This document shows, one piece after another, positions 16,460-25,393 of a stretch of DNA of 64,000 bases. This DNA is from JAUILA01 sp050289805 (GTDB lineage: Bacteria > Bacteroidota > Bacteroidia > Cytophagales > Cyclobacteriaceae), in assembly GCA_050289805.1 (NCBI GenBank), contig JBNKGL010000002.1, positions 269,184 through 333,183 of the forward strand. The letters are read 5' to 3'. Below the pieces are notes generated by a model that was not told where the DNA came from, made no database searches, and saw only the letters and a list, made by a program, of their open reading frames with translations. A program made the translations under genes and the position numbers. Position 1 is the first letter of the stretch. The number at the start of each line of letters is the position of its first letter.

Positions 16460-17665
16460 ATGAAAATCGGGATGATCCTTGACAATACATTCCCGCCGGA
16501 TTCCAGGGTGGAGAATGAAGCCGTTAGCCTGATCAGGGAAGGTCATGAGGTCTTTTTATTCTGCCTGAATTCAGGGGAAGAACCCGCTCGGGAAACTATC
16601 AACGGAATTCAGGTATGCCGATATCCAACAAGCAGATTTGAATATAAGCTCTCTGCGCTCGCCTATACGATACCATTGTATCACATGCTAATGAGGCCGA
16701 AGATCAGGGATTTTATGAAATGCACGAACGTAGATACAATTCATGTCCATGATCTTACGATTGCCAGGGCGGCATTTGCCGAAGCAGGGGGGACAGGTAA
16801 AAAGGTGGTGTTGGACTTACACGAAAACAGGCCTGAGATAATGAAGCACTATGTGCATGTGGTGAATTGGCCTGGCAAATGGATCATATCACCTAAGCGG
16901 TGGAACTATTATCAGAAAAAATACTGTCAGGCTGCAGATTTCATTATCGTGGTAACGGAGGAGTCAAAGAAAGATCTTGCCGCTGAGTTCAAAATTCCGG
17001 AAGATAAATTTGTGGTGGTACCCAATACGGTTGACACCTCCATTTATCTCGGGTATGCGCTGGACCACGGGATTACCGAAGCCTTTCGCGACACTTACAA
17101 TTTATTATACATGGGTGATACCGGACTCCGGCGCGGTACAGATACGGCCATTTATGCGCTGGACTTACTCAGGAATTCGATTCCTAATGTAAAACTGATA
17201 CTTGTGGGCAGCAATACGGAAGATGTTCAGCTCAGGGAGATTGTGGAGCAGAAACATCTGGAACCGCATGTACATTTTGCGGGATGGCAGGATGTCTCGT
17301 TGTTTCCAAGTTATGTGGCTGCAGCGGATATCTGTCTTTCACCATTGAAAAGAAACCGGCATCATGATACGACGTTCGCTAATAAAATATTTCAGTATAT
17401 GGCAGGCGGTAAGCCACTGGTCGTAAGTGATTGTCCCCCGCAGGAACGTGTGGTCAGAGATTCCGGCTGCGGGCTGGTTCATACCGCCGATGATCGGAAT
17501 TCACTGGCGGATGCGATCATGTACATCCATGATCATCCCGGAGAAGCTTTGGAGATGGGAGAACGGGGAATCCGGGCAATCCAACAGCAATGGAACTGGC
17601 AAAATGCTTCTCAGGGCTTGCGGGCATTATATGCAGCCTTAGCGTCTGAAACGGGCAACGATTAA
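16460..17665 (+). CDS. GT4-family glycosyltransferase
   Basis: 401 residues, GT-B fold. It opens with MILDNTFPPDSRVENEA, where the acceptor-side loop follows strand 1. The donor domain begins near YMGDTGLRRGTDTAIYALDL and has the EX7E-like region around HDTTFANKIFQYMAGGKPLVV. It probably adds a sugar in the same surface glycan pathway as its neighbours. Its 3' end overlaps the convergent flippase gene by 27 bases (17639-17665). Confidence 0.9.
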   Translation: MKIGMILDNTFPPDSRVENEAVSLIREGHEVFLFCLNSGEEPARETINGIQVCRYPTSRFEYKLSALAYTIPLYHMLMRPKIRDFMKCTNVDTIHVHDLTIARAAFAEAGGTGKKVVLDLHENRPEIMKHYVHVVNWPGKWIISPKRWNYYQKKYCQAADFIIVVTEESKKDLAAEFKIPEDKFVVVPNTVDTSIYLGYALDHGITEAFRDTYNLLYMGDTGLRRGTDTAIYALDLLRNSIPNVKLILVGSNTEDVQLREIVEQKHLEPHVHFAGWQDVSLFPSYVAAADICLSPLKRNRHHDTTFANKIFQYMAGGKPLVVSDCPPQERVVRDSGCGLVHTADDRNSLADAIMYIHDHPGEALEMGERGIRAIQQQWNWQNASQGLRALYAALASETGND

Positions 17666-19099
17666 ATCCAGTAATTCACTTAATTCAGGGGAATACCGGC
17701 GCGAATAGATTACCGGTCCGGTGAGAATCAGAAACAATGTAGATTTCACAATACTTGATATCCATATGTTTTCAGAAAATGGGATAAAAAAACAAATGGA
17801 ACCTGCAATTACCATAATCAGAATGATTTCCAGTGTCTGGCCGGAGAAAGGGTTCAGATTCATTTTGACTTTCAGAAAAGAGAACCGTGCGATGTTATAG
17901 ACCAATATCGAAATCGTGGTTGCCATGGCAGCGCCCAGTGTTCCGTACAGAGGGATAAATATGAAATTTAATCCCACGGTGATCACGAGCAAAAGAACCG
18001 AAAGAATCGCATCTACCCTGTAATACTTTGAATTTACCATGATGTATCCGTTGATCCCAACCCCGGTATCGATTACCTGTGCCAGGCCAAGCATGATGAA
18101 GATCAGAAAACTGTCGGCATACTCTTCGGGAATAAAGTGAAGCAATAGGGTATAGTTGATGGCAATCAGAAGAAACACCCCGCTGCTCAGAATAAGTTGA
18201 TTAATGGAAGACTTCCTGTACAAATCAGCAATTGATTTCCGGTCATCTGATTTGAAAGCCTGCGCAATGAGCGATGGTGCAGTGCGTGCAATTGAGCTTG
18301 CAGGGACCCTGATGACCGATGCCATGGCTGCTGCAATGGCATAAATACTTACCGATTTAAGACTCTCGAGACTTCCCAGCATCAGCCCGTCCACCTTGTT
18401 GATCAGGTGTGCGGAGAGACCGCTAAGTATATTAAAGGAATTGAAATTGCGGATTTCACGTAAAAAGTTTTTATCGCTGCTGGTGATGGTAAAATCATCG
18501 GGGAATTCACCCAGGATGCCGATATAGATCAAAGTGATCAATGCTATCAGTGCATATGATAGCGTATAGGCGATGATGAATGTATCAAAATCGAATATTC
18601 CCTGTGCATACATCAGGATCAGGATCATCCAGAGGATCCTGAGAAAGATAAAAGGGAGCGAAGCGGATATGATGGTTTTAAAGAGTGCCTTCAGGTAGGC
18701 ATCGAACAGGTTATAAAAAACCATGGCAATGCTGAATGGCACAAGCAGGTAAAAATATTCGACAAACAGGCTGGAATTCTCGATGTACCAGCTGGTTATT
18801 TCCGGTTTAAAAACCCATATGAGCGAGAGCATCAGGGTGAGTCCTGAAGCGCAAATCAGAAAACCAAAATACAATACTCTCCTGTGCAGGTATGGAAAGT
18901 ATTTAATGATCATTGAAGGCGTTCCCAGCTGGGAAAACTGTGAAATGACAATGGTGACCGACAGCAAGATACGTGTAAGGCCGAATTGGTCGGTATCCAG
19001 AAAATTAGGGAAAAGGATGACCGTATTAATATAACCCAGCAGGATGCCCAGATACTGGATAATGCTGAGCCAAATACTGTTTCTTCGGACTATTCCCAT
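17639..19099 (-). CDS. Polysaccharide flippase, Wzx/MATE-like
   Basis: 486 residues with about 12-14 hydrophobic segments spread over the full length. It starts with RRNSIWLSIIQYLGILLGYINTVILFPNFL, split here only by residues typical of the first helix of Wzx-type proteins, and continues with GLSAHLINKVDGLMLGSL in the middle. Such proteins flip undecaprenyl-linked oligosaccharide repeat units across the inner membrane. No polymerase (Wzy) or ligase is seen in the window. It is transcribed toward the glycosyltransferase genes and sits 30 bases downstream of ruvC on the same strand. Confidence 0.88.
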   Translation of the reverse strand: MGIVRRNSIWLSIIQYLGILLGYINTVILFPNFLDTDQFGLTRILLSVTIVISQFSQLGTPSMIIKYFPYLHRRVLYFGFLICASGLTLMLSLIWVFKPEITSWYIENSSLFVEYFYLLVPFSIAMVFYNLFDAYLKALFKTIISASLPFIFLRILWMILILMYAQGIFDFDTFIIAYTLSYALIALITLIYIGILGEFPDDFTITSSDKNFLREIRNFNSFNILSGLSAHLINKVDGLMLGSLESLKSVSIYAIAAAMASVIRVPASSIARTAPSLIAQAFKSDDRKSIADLYRKSSINQLILSSGVFLLIAINYTLLLHFIPEEYADSFLIFIMLGLAQVIDTGVGINGYIMVNSKYYRVDAILSVLLLVITVGLNFIFIPLYGTLGAAMATTISILVYNIARFSFLKVKMNLNPFSGQTLEIILIMVIAGSICFFIPFSENIWISSIVKSTLFLILTGPVIYSRRYSPELSELLDLIVARFRR

Positions 19100-19129
19100 G
19101 TTATTTGCTTAGCACAAACTTGCGAAAAA

Positions 19130-19696
19130 TTATTTAATACGGTCAGGATTTTCATTGATGAATGATTTCCAGCTTTTAGAGCCGTTCTTCCTGGTTCCAA
19201 ACTGAAAATGATGACAAAGTGCTACGGCAAGGGCGTCTGTGGCATCGAGGAGTTTGGGCTGTTCATTAAAACTAAGCAAAGTCATGATCATCTGTGCCAC
19301 CTGTTCCTTGGAGGCATTTCCATTACCCGTGACCGATTGCTTTACTTTTTTAGGTGCATATTCTGTAATCGGAATATCCTTGTCGAGCGCCGCGGCCATT
19401 GCTACCCCCTGTGCCCTGCCCAGCTTGAGCATGGATTGTACATTTTTTCCATAAAAAGGCGCTTCCAATGCTACTTCATCCGGTGAGAACTCTTCGATCA
19501 GGTGGTTTACACGCTCAAAAATTTTCTTGAGTTTTAATTCATGGGATTGGTATTTCGAAAGGTGTATAACACCGAATTGTAGCAATTTCAGTTTGCTCCC
19601 CTGTACCAGGATAACCCCATAACCCATCACATTGGTGCCCGGATCAAGTCCCAGTATGATCCGTTCCAAATTCGAATTTTTCTCTATCTTCACCAC
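19130..19696 (-). CDS. ruvC: Holliday junction resolvase RuvC
   Basis: 188 residues. The four acidic active-site positions are visible: Asp in ILGLDPGTNVMGYG (about 18), Glu in VALEAPFYGKN, and two Asp in DATDALAVALCHH. The LGRAQGVAM and YAPKKVKQSVTGNG stretches are characteristic. RuvC cuts four-way junctions in recombination with RuvAB. The start is GTG at 19696, or the next GTG at 19693; no ATG is available in front of the conserved core. Confidence 0.96.
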   Translation of the reverse strand: MVKIEKNSNLERIILGLDPGTNVMGYGVILVQGSKLKLLQFGVIHLSKYQSHELKLKKIFERVNHLIEEFSPDEVALEAPFYGKNVQSMLKLGRAQGVAMAAALDKDIPITEYAPKKVKQSVTGNGNASKEQVAQMIMTLLSFNEQPKLLDATDALAVALCHHFQFGTRKNGSKSWKSFINENPDRIK

Positions 19697-19713
19697 CGTT
19701 GCAATATAGACAT

Positions 19714-20643
19714 ATGCCTACGAAAAATGAAAGCAGAACCTACTATCTCTACCTGATTAAATCAGTCATTTTTCTGGGTATTCTTTATTTCATTTATCGA
19801 AAGGTTCAGGATCATCCCGATGATTTTCTAAGTCTTTACCGGCTCGTGCGGGATAAACTATCCATCACAGCATTGATGATCATTGTGGTGATGGTTCCCG
19901 TGAACTGGGGTTTGGAAGTTGCCAAATGGCGCTACCTTATGAGGGTTTCACATCCCATCACCTGGGTTGAAAGTATTAAAGGCGTGCTTTCAGGCCTGGC
20001 CATGGGATTTATCACACCCCACGGGATCGGAGATTACTTCGGCAGGCTGGCGGCTATTGATAAGCCACGAAAGCTTACATTGCTCGGGTTGATCTTTATA
20101 AGCCGTATGGTACAGTTGAGTGTAACTGTACTGTTGGGACTATGGGGAGTACAGCAGATGTTCCGGGGAGCTATGCTGTTGAAAATAGTTGCTTTATTTA
20201 TCGTGGCCGCCGGGCTCCTATTTATCCTGCTGAAATTCATAACCTCGGGAAAACGAAATTACTATTTCACTCTCTTTGGCAGATACTTCCGGGTCCTGAG
20301 ATCACTCAGCCCTGCCTCTTATCTCGTTGTCTTTGGTCTCTCGGCCTTTCGGTACCTGATCTTTGCATTTCAGATGGCGTTGGCCATACGAGTATTTGCC
20401 GGAATAGACTGGAAACTGTCATTCGCGGGAACAACATGGATCCTGCTGTCCAAATCTGTTATTCCGTCATTCAATTTTTTAAGTGATTTAGGAATCCGGG
20501 AATTTTCAGCGATTTATTTTTATGATGAGTTTGGCGTGTCTCCCGTTCCCATCATTGCGGCCACATTGCTTATCTGGTGTTTGAATATAGTATTTCCTAC
20601 CTTGGTGGGCGCAATGCTGATACTGAAAATGAGGTTCAGATGA
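19714..20643 (+). CDS. Lysylphosphatidylglycerol synthase TM-region / UPF0104-like membrane protein
   Basis: About 309 residues from the ATG at 19714. The frame is open to a TTG at 19699, and I prefer the ATG. It has about eight membrane segments and the family pattern GLAMGFITPHGIGDYFGR in the third or fourth segment. Members are the flippase-like half of MprF and stand-alone proteins in glycolipid and hopanoid clusters. Inference: it moves a lipid or lipid-linked sugar across the membrane. Its stop overlaps the ATG of the next gene (20640-20643), so it leads a five-gene operon. Confidence 0.82.
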   Translation: MPTKNESRTYYLYLIKSVIFLGILYFIYRKVQDHPDDFLSLYRLVRDKLSITALMIIVVMVPVNWGLEVAKWRYLMRVSHPITWVESIKGVLSGLAMGFITPHGIGDYFGRLAAIDKPRKLTLLGLIFISRMVQLSVTVLLGLWGVQQMFRGAMLLKIVALFIVAAGLLFILLKFITSGKRNYYFTLFGRYFRVLRSLSPASYLVVFGLSAFRYLIFAFQMALAIRVFAGIDWKLSFAGTTWILLSKSVIPSFNFLSDLGIREFSAIYFYDEFGVSPVPIIAATLLIWCLNIVFPTLVGAMLILKMRFR

Positions 20644-21758
20644 TTTTCCTGCTGATATTGCCTGGTCTGTATATTTTATTTGTGCTTTTTTGTACCATTA
20701 CCTGGTACAGGATACCGTGCACCAAACCTGGGAAGATGATGGAAGCTCCACTTTTCTTTTCAGTTTTGATCCCTTTCAGGAACGAGCAACATTCCATAGG
20801 AGGACTGATCGCATCCCTCGATACACTGGACTATCCAGATGATCAATTCGAGGTCCTGTTCGTAAATGATCACTCTTCGGATAAAGGGCCATCACTAGTT
20901 GAATCAGCCTGTGCCCGGCATCGAAACTGGAATATGATACACCTGGAAGAGGGAACCGGTAAAAAGGCGGCACTTTCCCTTGGTATAAGTCGGGCAAGAT
21001 TTGCTATCATAGTCACAACTGATGCAGATTGTCAGGTCCCCACCGGATGGTTAAAGTCGTATGCCACAGTTTATCAGGACCGACAGGCGCAATTTGTCGC
21101 AGGATCGGTTGAACTCACTTACAAGGACCAAACCCTTCCGGTAATGTTTCAGTATTTTGAACAAACAGCACTTACCGGTATAACAGGGGTTACGATGTTC
21201 TGCGGAATCCCTTCAATGTGCAACGGGGCGAACCTGAGCTTCAGGAAAGAAGCTTTTGCTGCCGTGAACGGATACCAGGGAAACGCAGACATCCCCAGTG
21301 GTGATGATCAGTTTCTGCTGAAAAAAATAAGTAAGAAATACCCGGCAGAAGTATTTTTTTTAAAAGGGCCGGAAACTCAGGTCCAGACAGGGACCATGGA
21401 AAGCTGGGAAGCCATGCTTCAACAACGGATACGCTGGGCGGGTAAATGGAAATCTACAGGTGGTGTTGTGTCTCTTATGGCTGTTTTTATCGGGGTAACC
21501 TATGCTTCCCTGCTTCTTTCACTCATCATGCTGGCGTATTCACCGATGTATGAATTTGTACTCACTGTCCTTGTGGCAAAGCTGGTGATGGATGCAATTT
21601 TCGTGAGAGTGGTGTCAGGAAAGGGATTATCTTTCAGATCACTTACCTTCTGGCCAATAATTCAGGTAATTTATCCGTTTTATACCCTGTATGTTGCTTG
21701 GAAATCAGTGCGGGGCGATTACATTTGGAAGGGACGCCGATATTCTTCAGCTGTTTGA
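20640..21758 (+). CDS. Membrane-anchored GT2 glycosyltransferase
   Basis: 372 residues from the ATG at 20640, which overlaps the preceding stop as ATGA. A longer reading from 20577 is in frame but lies within the upstream gene. An N-terminal membrane helix precedes a GT-A domain (FSVLIPFRNEQHSIGGLIASL, FVNDHSSD, TTDADCQVP). Acceptor-side markers are SGDDQFLL and the QxxRW motif QQRIRWAGKW. Two or three C-terminal helices follow. QxxRW is shared with processive enzymes, so it may make an oligosaccharide or a glycolipid. It is homologous in layout to the last gene of this operon. Confidence 0.88.
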   Translation: MIFLLILPGLYILFVLFCTITWYRIPCTKPGKMMEAPLFFSVLIPFRNEQHSIGGLIASLDTLDYPDDQFEVLFVNDHSSDKGPSLVESACARHRNWNMIHLEEGTGKKAALSLGISRARFAIIVTTDADCQVPTGWLKSYATVYQDRQAQFVAGSVELTYKDQTLPVMFQYFEQTALTGITGVTMFCGIPSMCNGANLSFRKEAFAAVNGYQGNADIPSGDDQFLLKKISKKYPAEVFFLKGPETQVQTGTMESWEAMLQQRIRWAGKWKSTGGVVSLMAVFIGVTYASLLLSLIMLAYSPMYEFVLTVLVAKLVMDAIFVRVVSGKGLSFRSLTFWPIIQVIYPFYTLYVAWKSVRGDYIWKGRRYSSAV

Positions 21759-21796
21759 TCAGGAAATTTGTATATTCAATTTGTCATTGATATTTC

Positions 21797-23014
21797 ATGG
21801 GTGCCGAATCAATAGAATCAAAATATAATCTAAAGGAACTTCAGGTAAATTCATTGCTTGAAATTACCCAGGCAATAAATAATAACCTGTCGGAGTCTTC
21901 GCTCTACAAGATTTACGAGTTTACTATTCGGGCGAATTTACGGATCCAAAAGCTTGCGCTGTTCGTGATGGATGAGGAGTGGACCTGTAAAATATGGTTC
22001 GGAACAAGTGCCAGCTGTGAGGAGGAAATTCCTGCCGAAGATATGCTGGGGCTTAAGAAGGTGACAAAGCTTGACGAAAAGAGAGATGATATTTTTGGGG
22101 AGTTTGATTACGCTCTTCCTGTAATTCATAAGGACAGGACCCTCGCCATTGTTTTTGTTGGAGGAATGCACACCGATGACCAGGCTACGACCTCGAGTAA
22201 TTTAAGGTTCATTCAGGCACTCAGCAATATTATCCTGGTGGCCATTGAAAACAAGAAACTTGCAAGGCAGCAGCTTGAGCAGGAATCGCTCCGTAAGGAG
22301 CTTGAAATCGCCAGTGATGTTCAGCATTTTCTGTTTCCCGAATCACTTCCTTACGGTCCGCGCCTCAAAGTGGAAGCGAGCTATTTGCCGCATGACCGCA
22401 TCGGGGGTGATTATTATGATTACATTCCATTAAATAAAAATCAATTCCTCCTTTGCATTGCTGATGTGAGTGGCAAGGGTATTCCTGCGGCATTACTAAT
22501 GTCCAATTTCCAGGCATCACTGAGGACATTGGTTCGGCAAACAGGAAATTTGCGTGAGATTGTGGAGGAGCTGAATTATCAAATTCTGGAGAATGCCAAA
22601 GGGGAGAAATTCATTACTTTCTTTGTGTGCATTTATGACCATACGTTAAAAACACTTGCTTACATTAACGCAGGCCATAATCCTCCTGTACTTATTCATG
22701 GCAATGATATTCAATGGTTGAAAGAAGGTTCCACCGTTTTAGGAGCGATGCACCCGCTGCCTTTTATAAATGAAGGATTTATCACAGACCTTGAGGATTT
22801 TGTCCTCTTTTGTTATACCGACGGAGTAACAGAAACGTTGAATGAACAGGAAGAGGAATTCGGTGAACACAGACTTTCAAACTTTTTCAAGGATCATCAT
22901 ACTCGGGATCTTAAAAAAATTCATCATGATATAATTATTGCCCTGGATCAGTTTAAAGGCAAAAACGCCTACCGCGATGATATTACCATATTATCATGTA
23001 AGATCAGTCCCTGA
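21797..23014 (+). CDS. GAF-domain SpoIIE-family PP2C serine phosphatase
   Basis: 405 residues. The N-terminal half is a GAF-like sensor region (about 15-160). A coiled-coil linker (NKKLARQQLEQESLRKELEIA) leads to a PPM/SpoIIE phosphatase domain with metal-binding motifs RIGGDYYDYI, IADVSGKGIPAALLM, CYTDGVTETLNEQ and DDITIL. Such phosphatases usually act on anti-anti-sigma STAS proteins. None is adjacent here. The stop overlaps the start of the deacetylase gene by one base (TGATG). Its place inside a glycan operon suggests it links an intracellular signal to envelope synthesis, which is inference. Confidence 0.92.
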   Translation: MGAESIESKYNLKELQVNSLLEITQAINNNLSESSLYKIYEFTIRANLRIQKLALFVMDEEWTCKIWFGTSASCEEEIPAEDMLGLKKVTKLDEKRDDIFGEFDYALPVIHKDRTLAIVFVGGMHTDDQATTSSNLRFIQALSNIILVAIENKKLARQQLEQESLRKELEIASDVQHFLFPESLPYGPRLKVEASYLPHDRIGGDYYDYIPLNKNQFLLCIADVSGKGIPAALLMSNFQASLRTLVRQTGNLREIVEELNYQILENAKGEKFITFFVCIYDHTLKTLAYINAGHNPPVLIHGNDIQWLKEGSTVLGAMHPLPFINEGFITDLEDFVLFCYTDGVTETLNEQEEEFGEHRLSNFFKDHHTRDLKKIHHDIIIALDQFKGKNAYRDDITILSCKISP

Positions 23015-23646
23015 TGCTTTATTTCCACAAAACACCGGAACTGCTGAAATGGCTGTATCCAGCTTTTGTATGGCAAATGACGCGCAATTCAACCAGGGTC
23101 TATCTCACTTTTGATGACGGACCGGTTCCGGAAATGACGCCGGCCATTCTGGATATTCTGGCTGAAAAAAATGTAAGAGCAACTTTCTTCTGTGTAGGTG
23201 ATAATATTAAAAAACACCCTGGAATACTCAAGAGAATCCATGGTGAAGGGCATCACATAGGAAATCATAGCTTTCATCATCTCAATGGTTGGAATTCGAC
23301 TCATGAAGCATACCTGGATGATATACAGATGTGCGATTCGGTCATAAAAAGCGAAGGTCTTACAACAACACTGTTCAGACCTCCCTATGGAAAAATAAGA
23401 AGGAATCAGGCACGTGTTATTGCCGGTTCACATAAAATTATCATGTGGGATGTTCTGTCCGGTGATTTTGATCAGGAACTGACGCCGGAAAAATGCCTGG
23501 AAAAGACAAAAAAAGCGATCCGTCCAGGGTCGATTATTGTATTGCACGATAATCCAAAAGCTGCGGATCGAACTTTCTATATTCTTCCTCGCCTGATAGA
23601 TCATATTCATGAAAAAGGATTGGAATGTTCAGTAATCCCATATTAA
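23014..23646 (+). CDS. NodB-type polysaccharide deacetylase
   Basis: 210 residues with all five NodB homology motifs: TFDDGP (about 32-37), NHSFHH (metal-binding His pair), RPPYGK, the WDVLSGDFD stretch and LHDNP near the end. It is a metal-dependent hydrolase removing N-acetyl groups from a glycan or peptidoglycan. There is no clear signal peptide, only the short N-terminal hydrophobic stretch WLYPAFVW, so the cellular side is uncertain. It overlaps the preceding and following genes by 1 and 22 bases. Confidence 0.93.
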   Translation: MLYFHKTPELLKWLYPAFVWQMTRNSTRVYLTFDDGPVPEMTPAILDILAEKNVRATFFCVGDNIKKHPGILKRIHGEGHHIGNHSFHHLNGWNSTHEAYLDDIQMCDSVIKSEGLTTTLFRPPYGKIRRNQARVIAGSHKIIMWDVLSGDFDQELTPEKCLEKTKKAIRPGSIIVLHDNPKAADRTFYILPRLIDHIHEKGLECSVIPY

Positions 23647-24719
23647 TATATATCATCTTCCTGATCCTGGGTCTTGCCCAGTTACAGGATATATTATTAT
23701 TTCTGCTTTTTAAGCCCTATAGACCCGTGAAGACTGAGGGTACTGACTGGCCCTCTGTAAGCGTAATGGTAGCGATGCGCAATGAGGAGGAGAATGTGGA
23801 TCGATGTCTGAATGCATTGCGGAACCTTGATTACCCTGCCGGGAAACTTGAAATTCTCATTGGCGATGATGATTCAACTGACCGAACGGGGGAATTGCTG
23901 CAGAAGCATGCAGAAGTGGATCAAAGGATCCGAATTGTATCTGTTACCGGAGAAATGGGGCTTGCCCGGGGAAAGGCGAATGTTCTTGCTCACCTGATAA
24001 AGGTGGCACGGGGGCGTCTTTACCTGATTACGGATGCTGATGTTTCCTGTAATTCGGCATGGGCAAAAACCATGGTAGCGGAATTGCCGGCTGAAACCGG
24101 GATTGTGAATGGATTGACGGGGGTTTCCGGAAATATTTTTCAGCACTATGAATGGCTTCAGGCCCAGGGGATGCTGCATGTTTTACAACAGTTCATGCCC
24201 ATAACAGGAATTGGAAACAATATGATGGTTACCAAAGAAGCATATGACTCTACAGGAGGCTTCGAAACCATCTCATTTTCTGTGACGGAAGATTTTGCAC
24301 TTACCAGGGCCGTTTTAAAGAATAACTTTCTGCTCTTCAGCCGGCTTTGCAGCGATACGTGTGGGACAACGCTGGCAAAAAACGGCTGGGGATCATTGTT
24401 GCAACAGCGAAAGCGGTGGATGCAGGGAGCGGTAAGAATGCCGTTCTCCATTGTATTGCTCCTCCTTATCCGGGCATTGTATTACCCGGCGCTAATTTGT
24501 GCTTTTATAATTTTCCCAATGGCAGCCGGATTGATTTTTGTGATAAAATCAGGATTTCAGGCGGGATTGATATGGAAGGTTAACAGGGAGACTGGCCGGA
24601 AGCTCGAAGTGATACCGCTCATCTTCTATGAAGGATATGCAATTATAATTTCGTGGGCGCAAATATTTGCTTACCTGTTACCAGGTAAGGTGATATGGAA
24701 AGGAAGAGAATTTACCTGA
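23625..24719 (+). CDS. Membrane-anchored GT2 glycosyltransferase
   Basis: 364 residues. It has an N-terminal helix (ILIYIIFLILGLAQL), a GT-A domain (VSVMVAMRNEEENVDRCLNAL, IGDDDSTD, LITDADVS), an FSVTEDFALTRAVL acceptor site and the QxxRW motif QQRKRWMQGA. Two C-terminal helices follow. It overlaps the deacetylase gene by 22 bases. With the GT2 gene at 20640, it suggests assembly of a lipid-linked or exported glycan that is then deacetylated. It is the last gene of the operon. Confidence 0.88.
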   Translation: MFSNPILIYIIFLILGLAQLQDILLFLLFKPYRPVKTEGTDWPSVSVMVAMRNEEENVDRCLNALRNLDYPAGKLEILIGDDDSTDRTGELLQKHAEVDQRIRIVSVTGEMGLARGKANVLAHLIKVARGRLYLITDADVSCNSAWAKTMVAELPAETGIVNGLTGVSGNIFQHYEWLQAQGMLHVLQQFMPITGIGNNMMVTKEAYDSTGGFETISFSVTEDFALTRAVLKNNFLLFSRLCSDTCGTTLAKNGWGSLLQQRKRWMQGAVRMPFSIVLLLLIRALYYPALICAFIIFPMAAGLIFVIKSGFQAGLIWKVNRETGRKLEVIPLIFYEGYAIIISWAQIFAYLLPGKVIWKGREFT

Positions 24720-24873
24720 AGTTTGCCTGTGCGCTTATTGAGCTGTATGAATCAGTCATCCAATTCAAAAACATCCCAATACATTCATGACAAATGAAGA
24801 AAACTGAACCCAGCAGGATCATATAAAATACGATCTGAAGCTCGTTGTTTGAGACGGCAGAATAAAATTTCAT
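24712..24873 (-). CDS. Putative 53-residue membrane protein
   Basis: The frame from the ATG at 24873 to the TAA at 24712 encodes 53 residues. It has a short polar start, one hydrophobic helix (IVFYMILLGSVFFICHECIG) and a serine-rich tail. It fills most of the gap between the GT2 gene and the AraC gene and overlaps the GT2 3' end by 8 bases. It lies 69 bases downstream of the AraC gene on the same strand. I do not recognise it; coding is supported only by its membrane topology and position. Confidence 0.42.
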   Translation of the reverse strand: MKFYSAVSNNELQIVFYMILLGSVFFICHECIGMFLNWMTDSYSSISAQANFR

Positions 24874-24941
24874 GTTGGTGCTTGTTTAGGTTCTCTCAAT
24901 ATAGGGATTAATTGTAATTGCCTGATAACACTAATGTTACA

Positions 24942-25292
24942 TCAGAGATACCTTTTTTTAGCGATTTCTGAAGGGTTATGATGGTATAATTCGCGAAAGG
25001 ATCTTGCAAAATAGGAGAGATTGTTAAATCCGACCTCATAAGCTATTTCAGTTACTGTTTTATCGGATTCCGCCAATAATTGATGAGCACGGCGCAATTT
25101 TCGCTCCCTGATGTGATGACTGCTTGATTTGCCCGTAAGTTTTTTGATCTTTCTGTGGAGCTGAACCCTGCTGATATTTAAATCTGAAGCAAGGTCAGAA
25201 ACAGTATAACGCTGATCGGCTAAATGTTCATCAAGGAGCATATTGATTTGCTCAAGGAAATTTTTTTCGGGATCACCACTGATTCCTTGCAT
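24942..25292 (-). CDS. Stand-alone AraC-type DNA-binding protein
   Basis: 116 residues containing only the two helix-turn-helix units of AraC proteins: YTVSDLASDLNISRVQLHRK, then KTVTEIAYEVGFNNLSYFAR with the closing PSEIAKKRY. A stop codon lies five codons upstream in frame, so no sensor domain is missing by mis-assigned start. It resembles the output domain of Bacteroidota hybrid two-component proteins without the rest. A 16-bp palindrome sits 12 bases upstream of its start (25304-25319) and may be an autoregulatory site. Target genes are unknown. Confidence 0.88.
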   Translation of the reverse strand: MQGISGDPEKNFLEQINMLLDEHLADQRYTVSDLASDLNISRVQLHRKIKKLTGKSSSHHIRERKLRRAHQLLAESDKTVTEIAYEVGFNNLSYFARSFRELYHHNPSEIAKKRYL

Positions 25293-25303
25293 GTAACAAT
25301 TTA

Positions 25304-25319
25304 ATCATTTTAAAATGAT
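25304..25319. promoter_or_regulatory. Perfect 16-bp palindrome between the AraC gene and tatD
   Basis: ATCATTTTAAAATGAT is a perfect palindrome in the 101-base divergent gap. Its half-site ATCATT recurs in the inverted repeat before the alanine dehydrogenase gene (34758-34772). It could bind the adjacent AraC protein or another regulator. AT-rich palindromes also arise by chance. Confidence 0.4.
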
Positions 25320-25393
25320 AATTCAATAGTCGGCCAGAATGTATTGAATCGGCAGAGATTCCTTAATTTCGCAAAAACTGTAAAGTTAAGATC

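Noticed and set aside
20577..20639. Extended N-terminus of the GT2 protein from 20577
   Set aside because: It would overlap 63 bases of the upstream coding region. The ATG at 20640 gives a typical coupled start and begins with the membrane helix.
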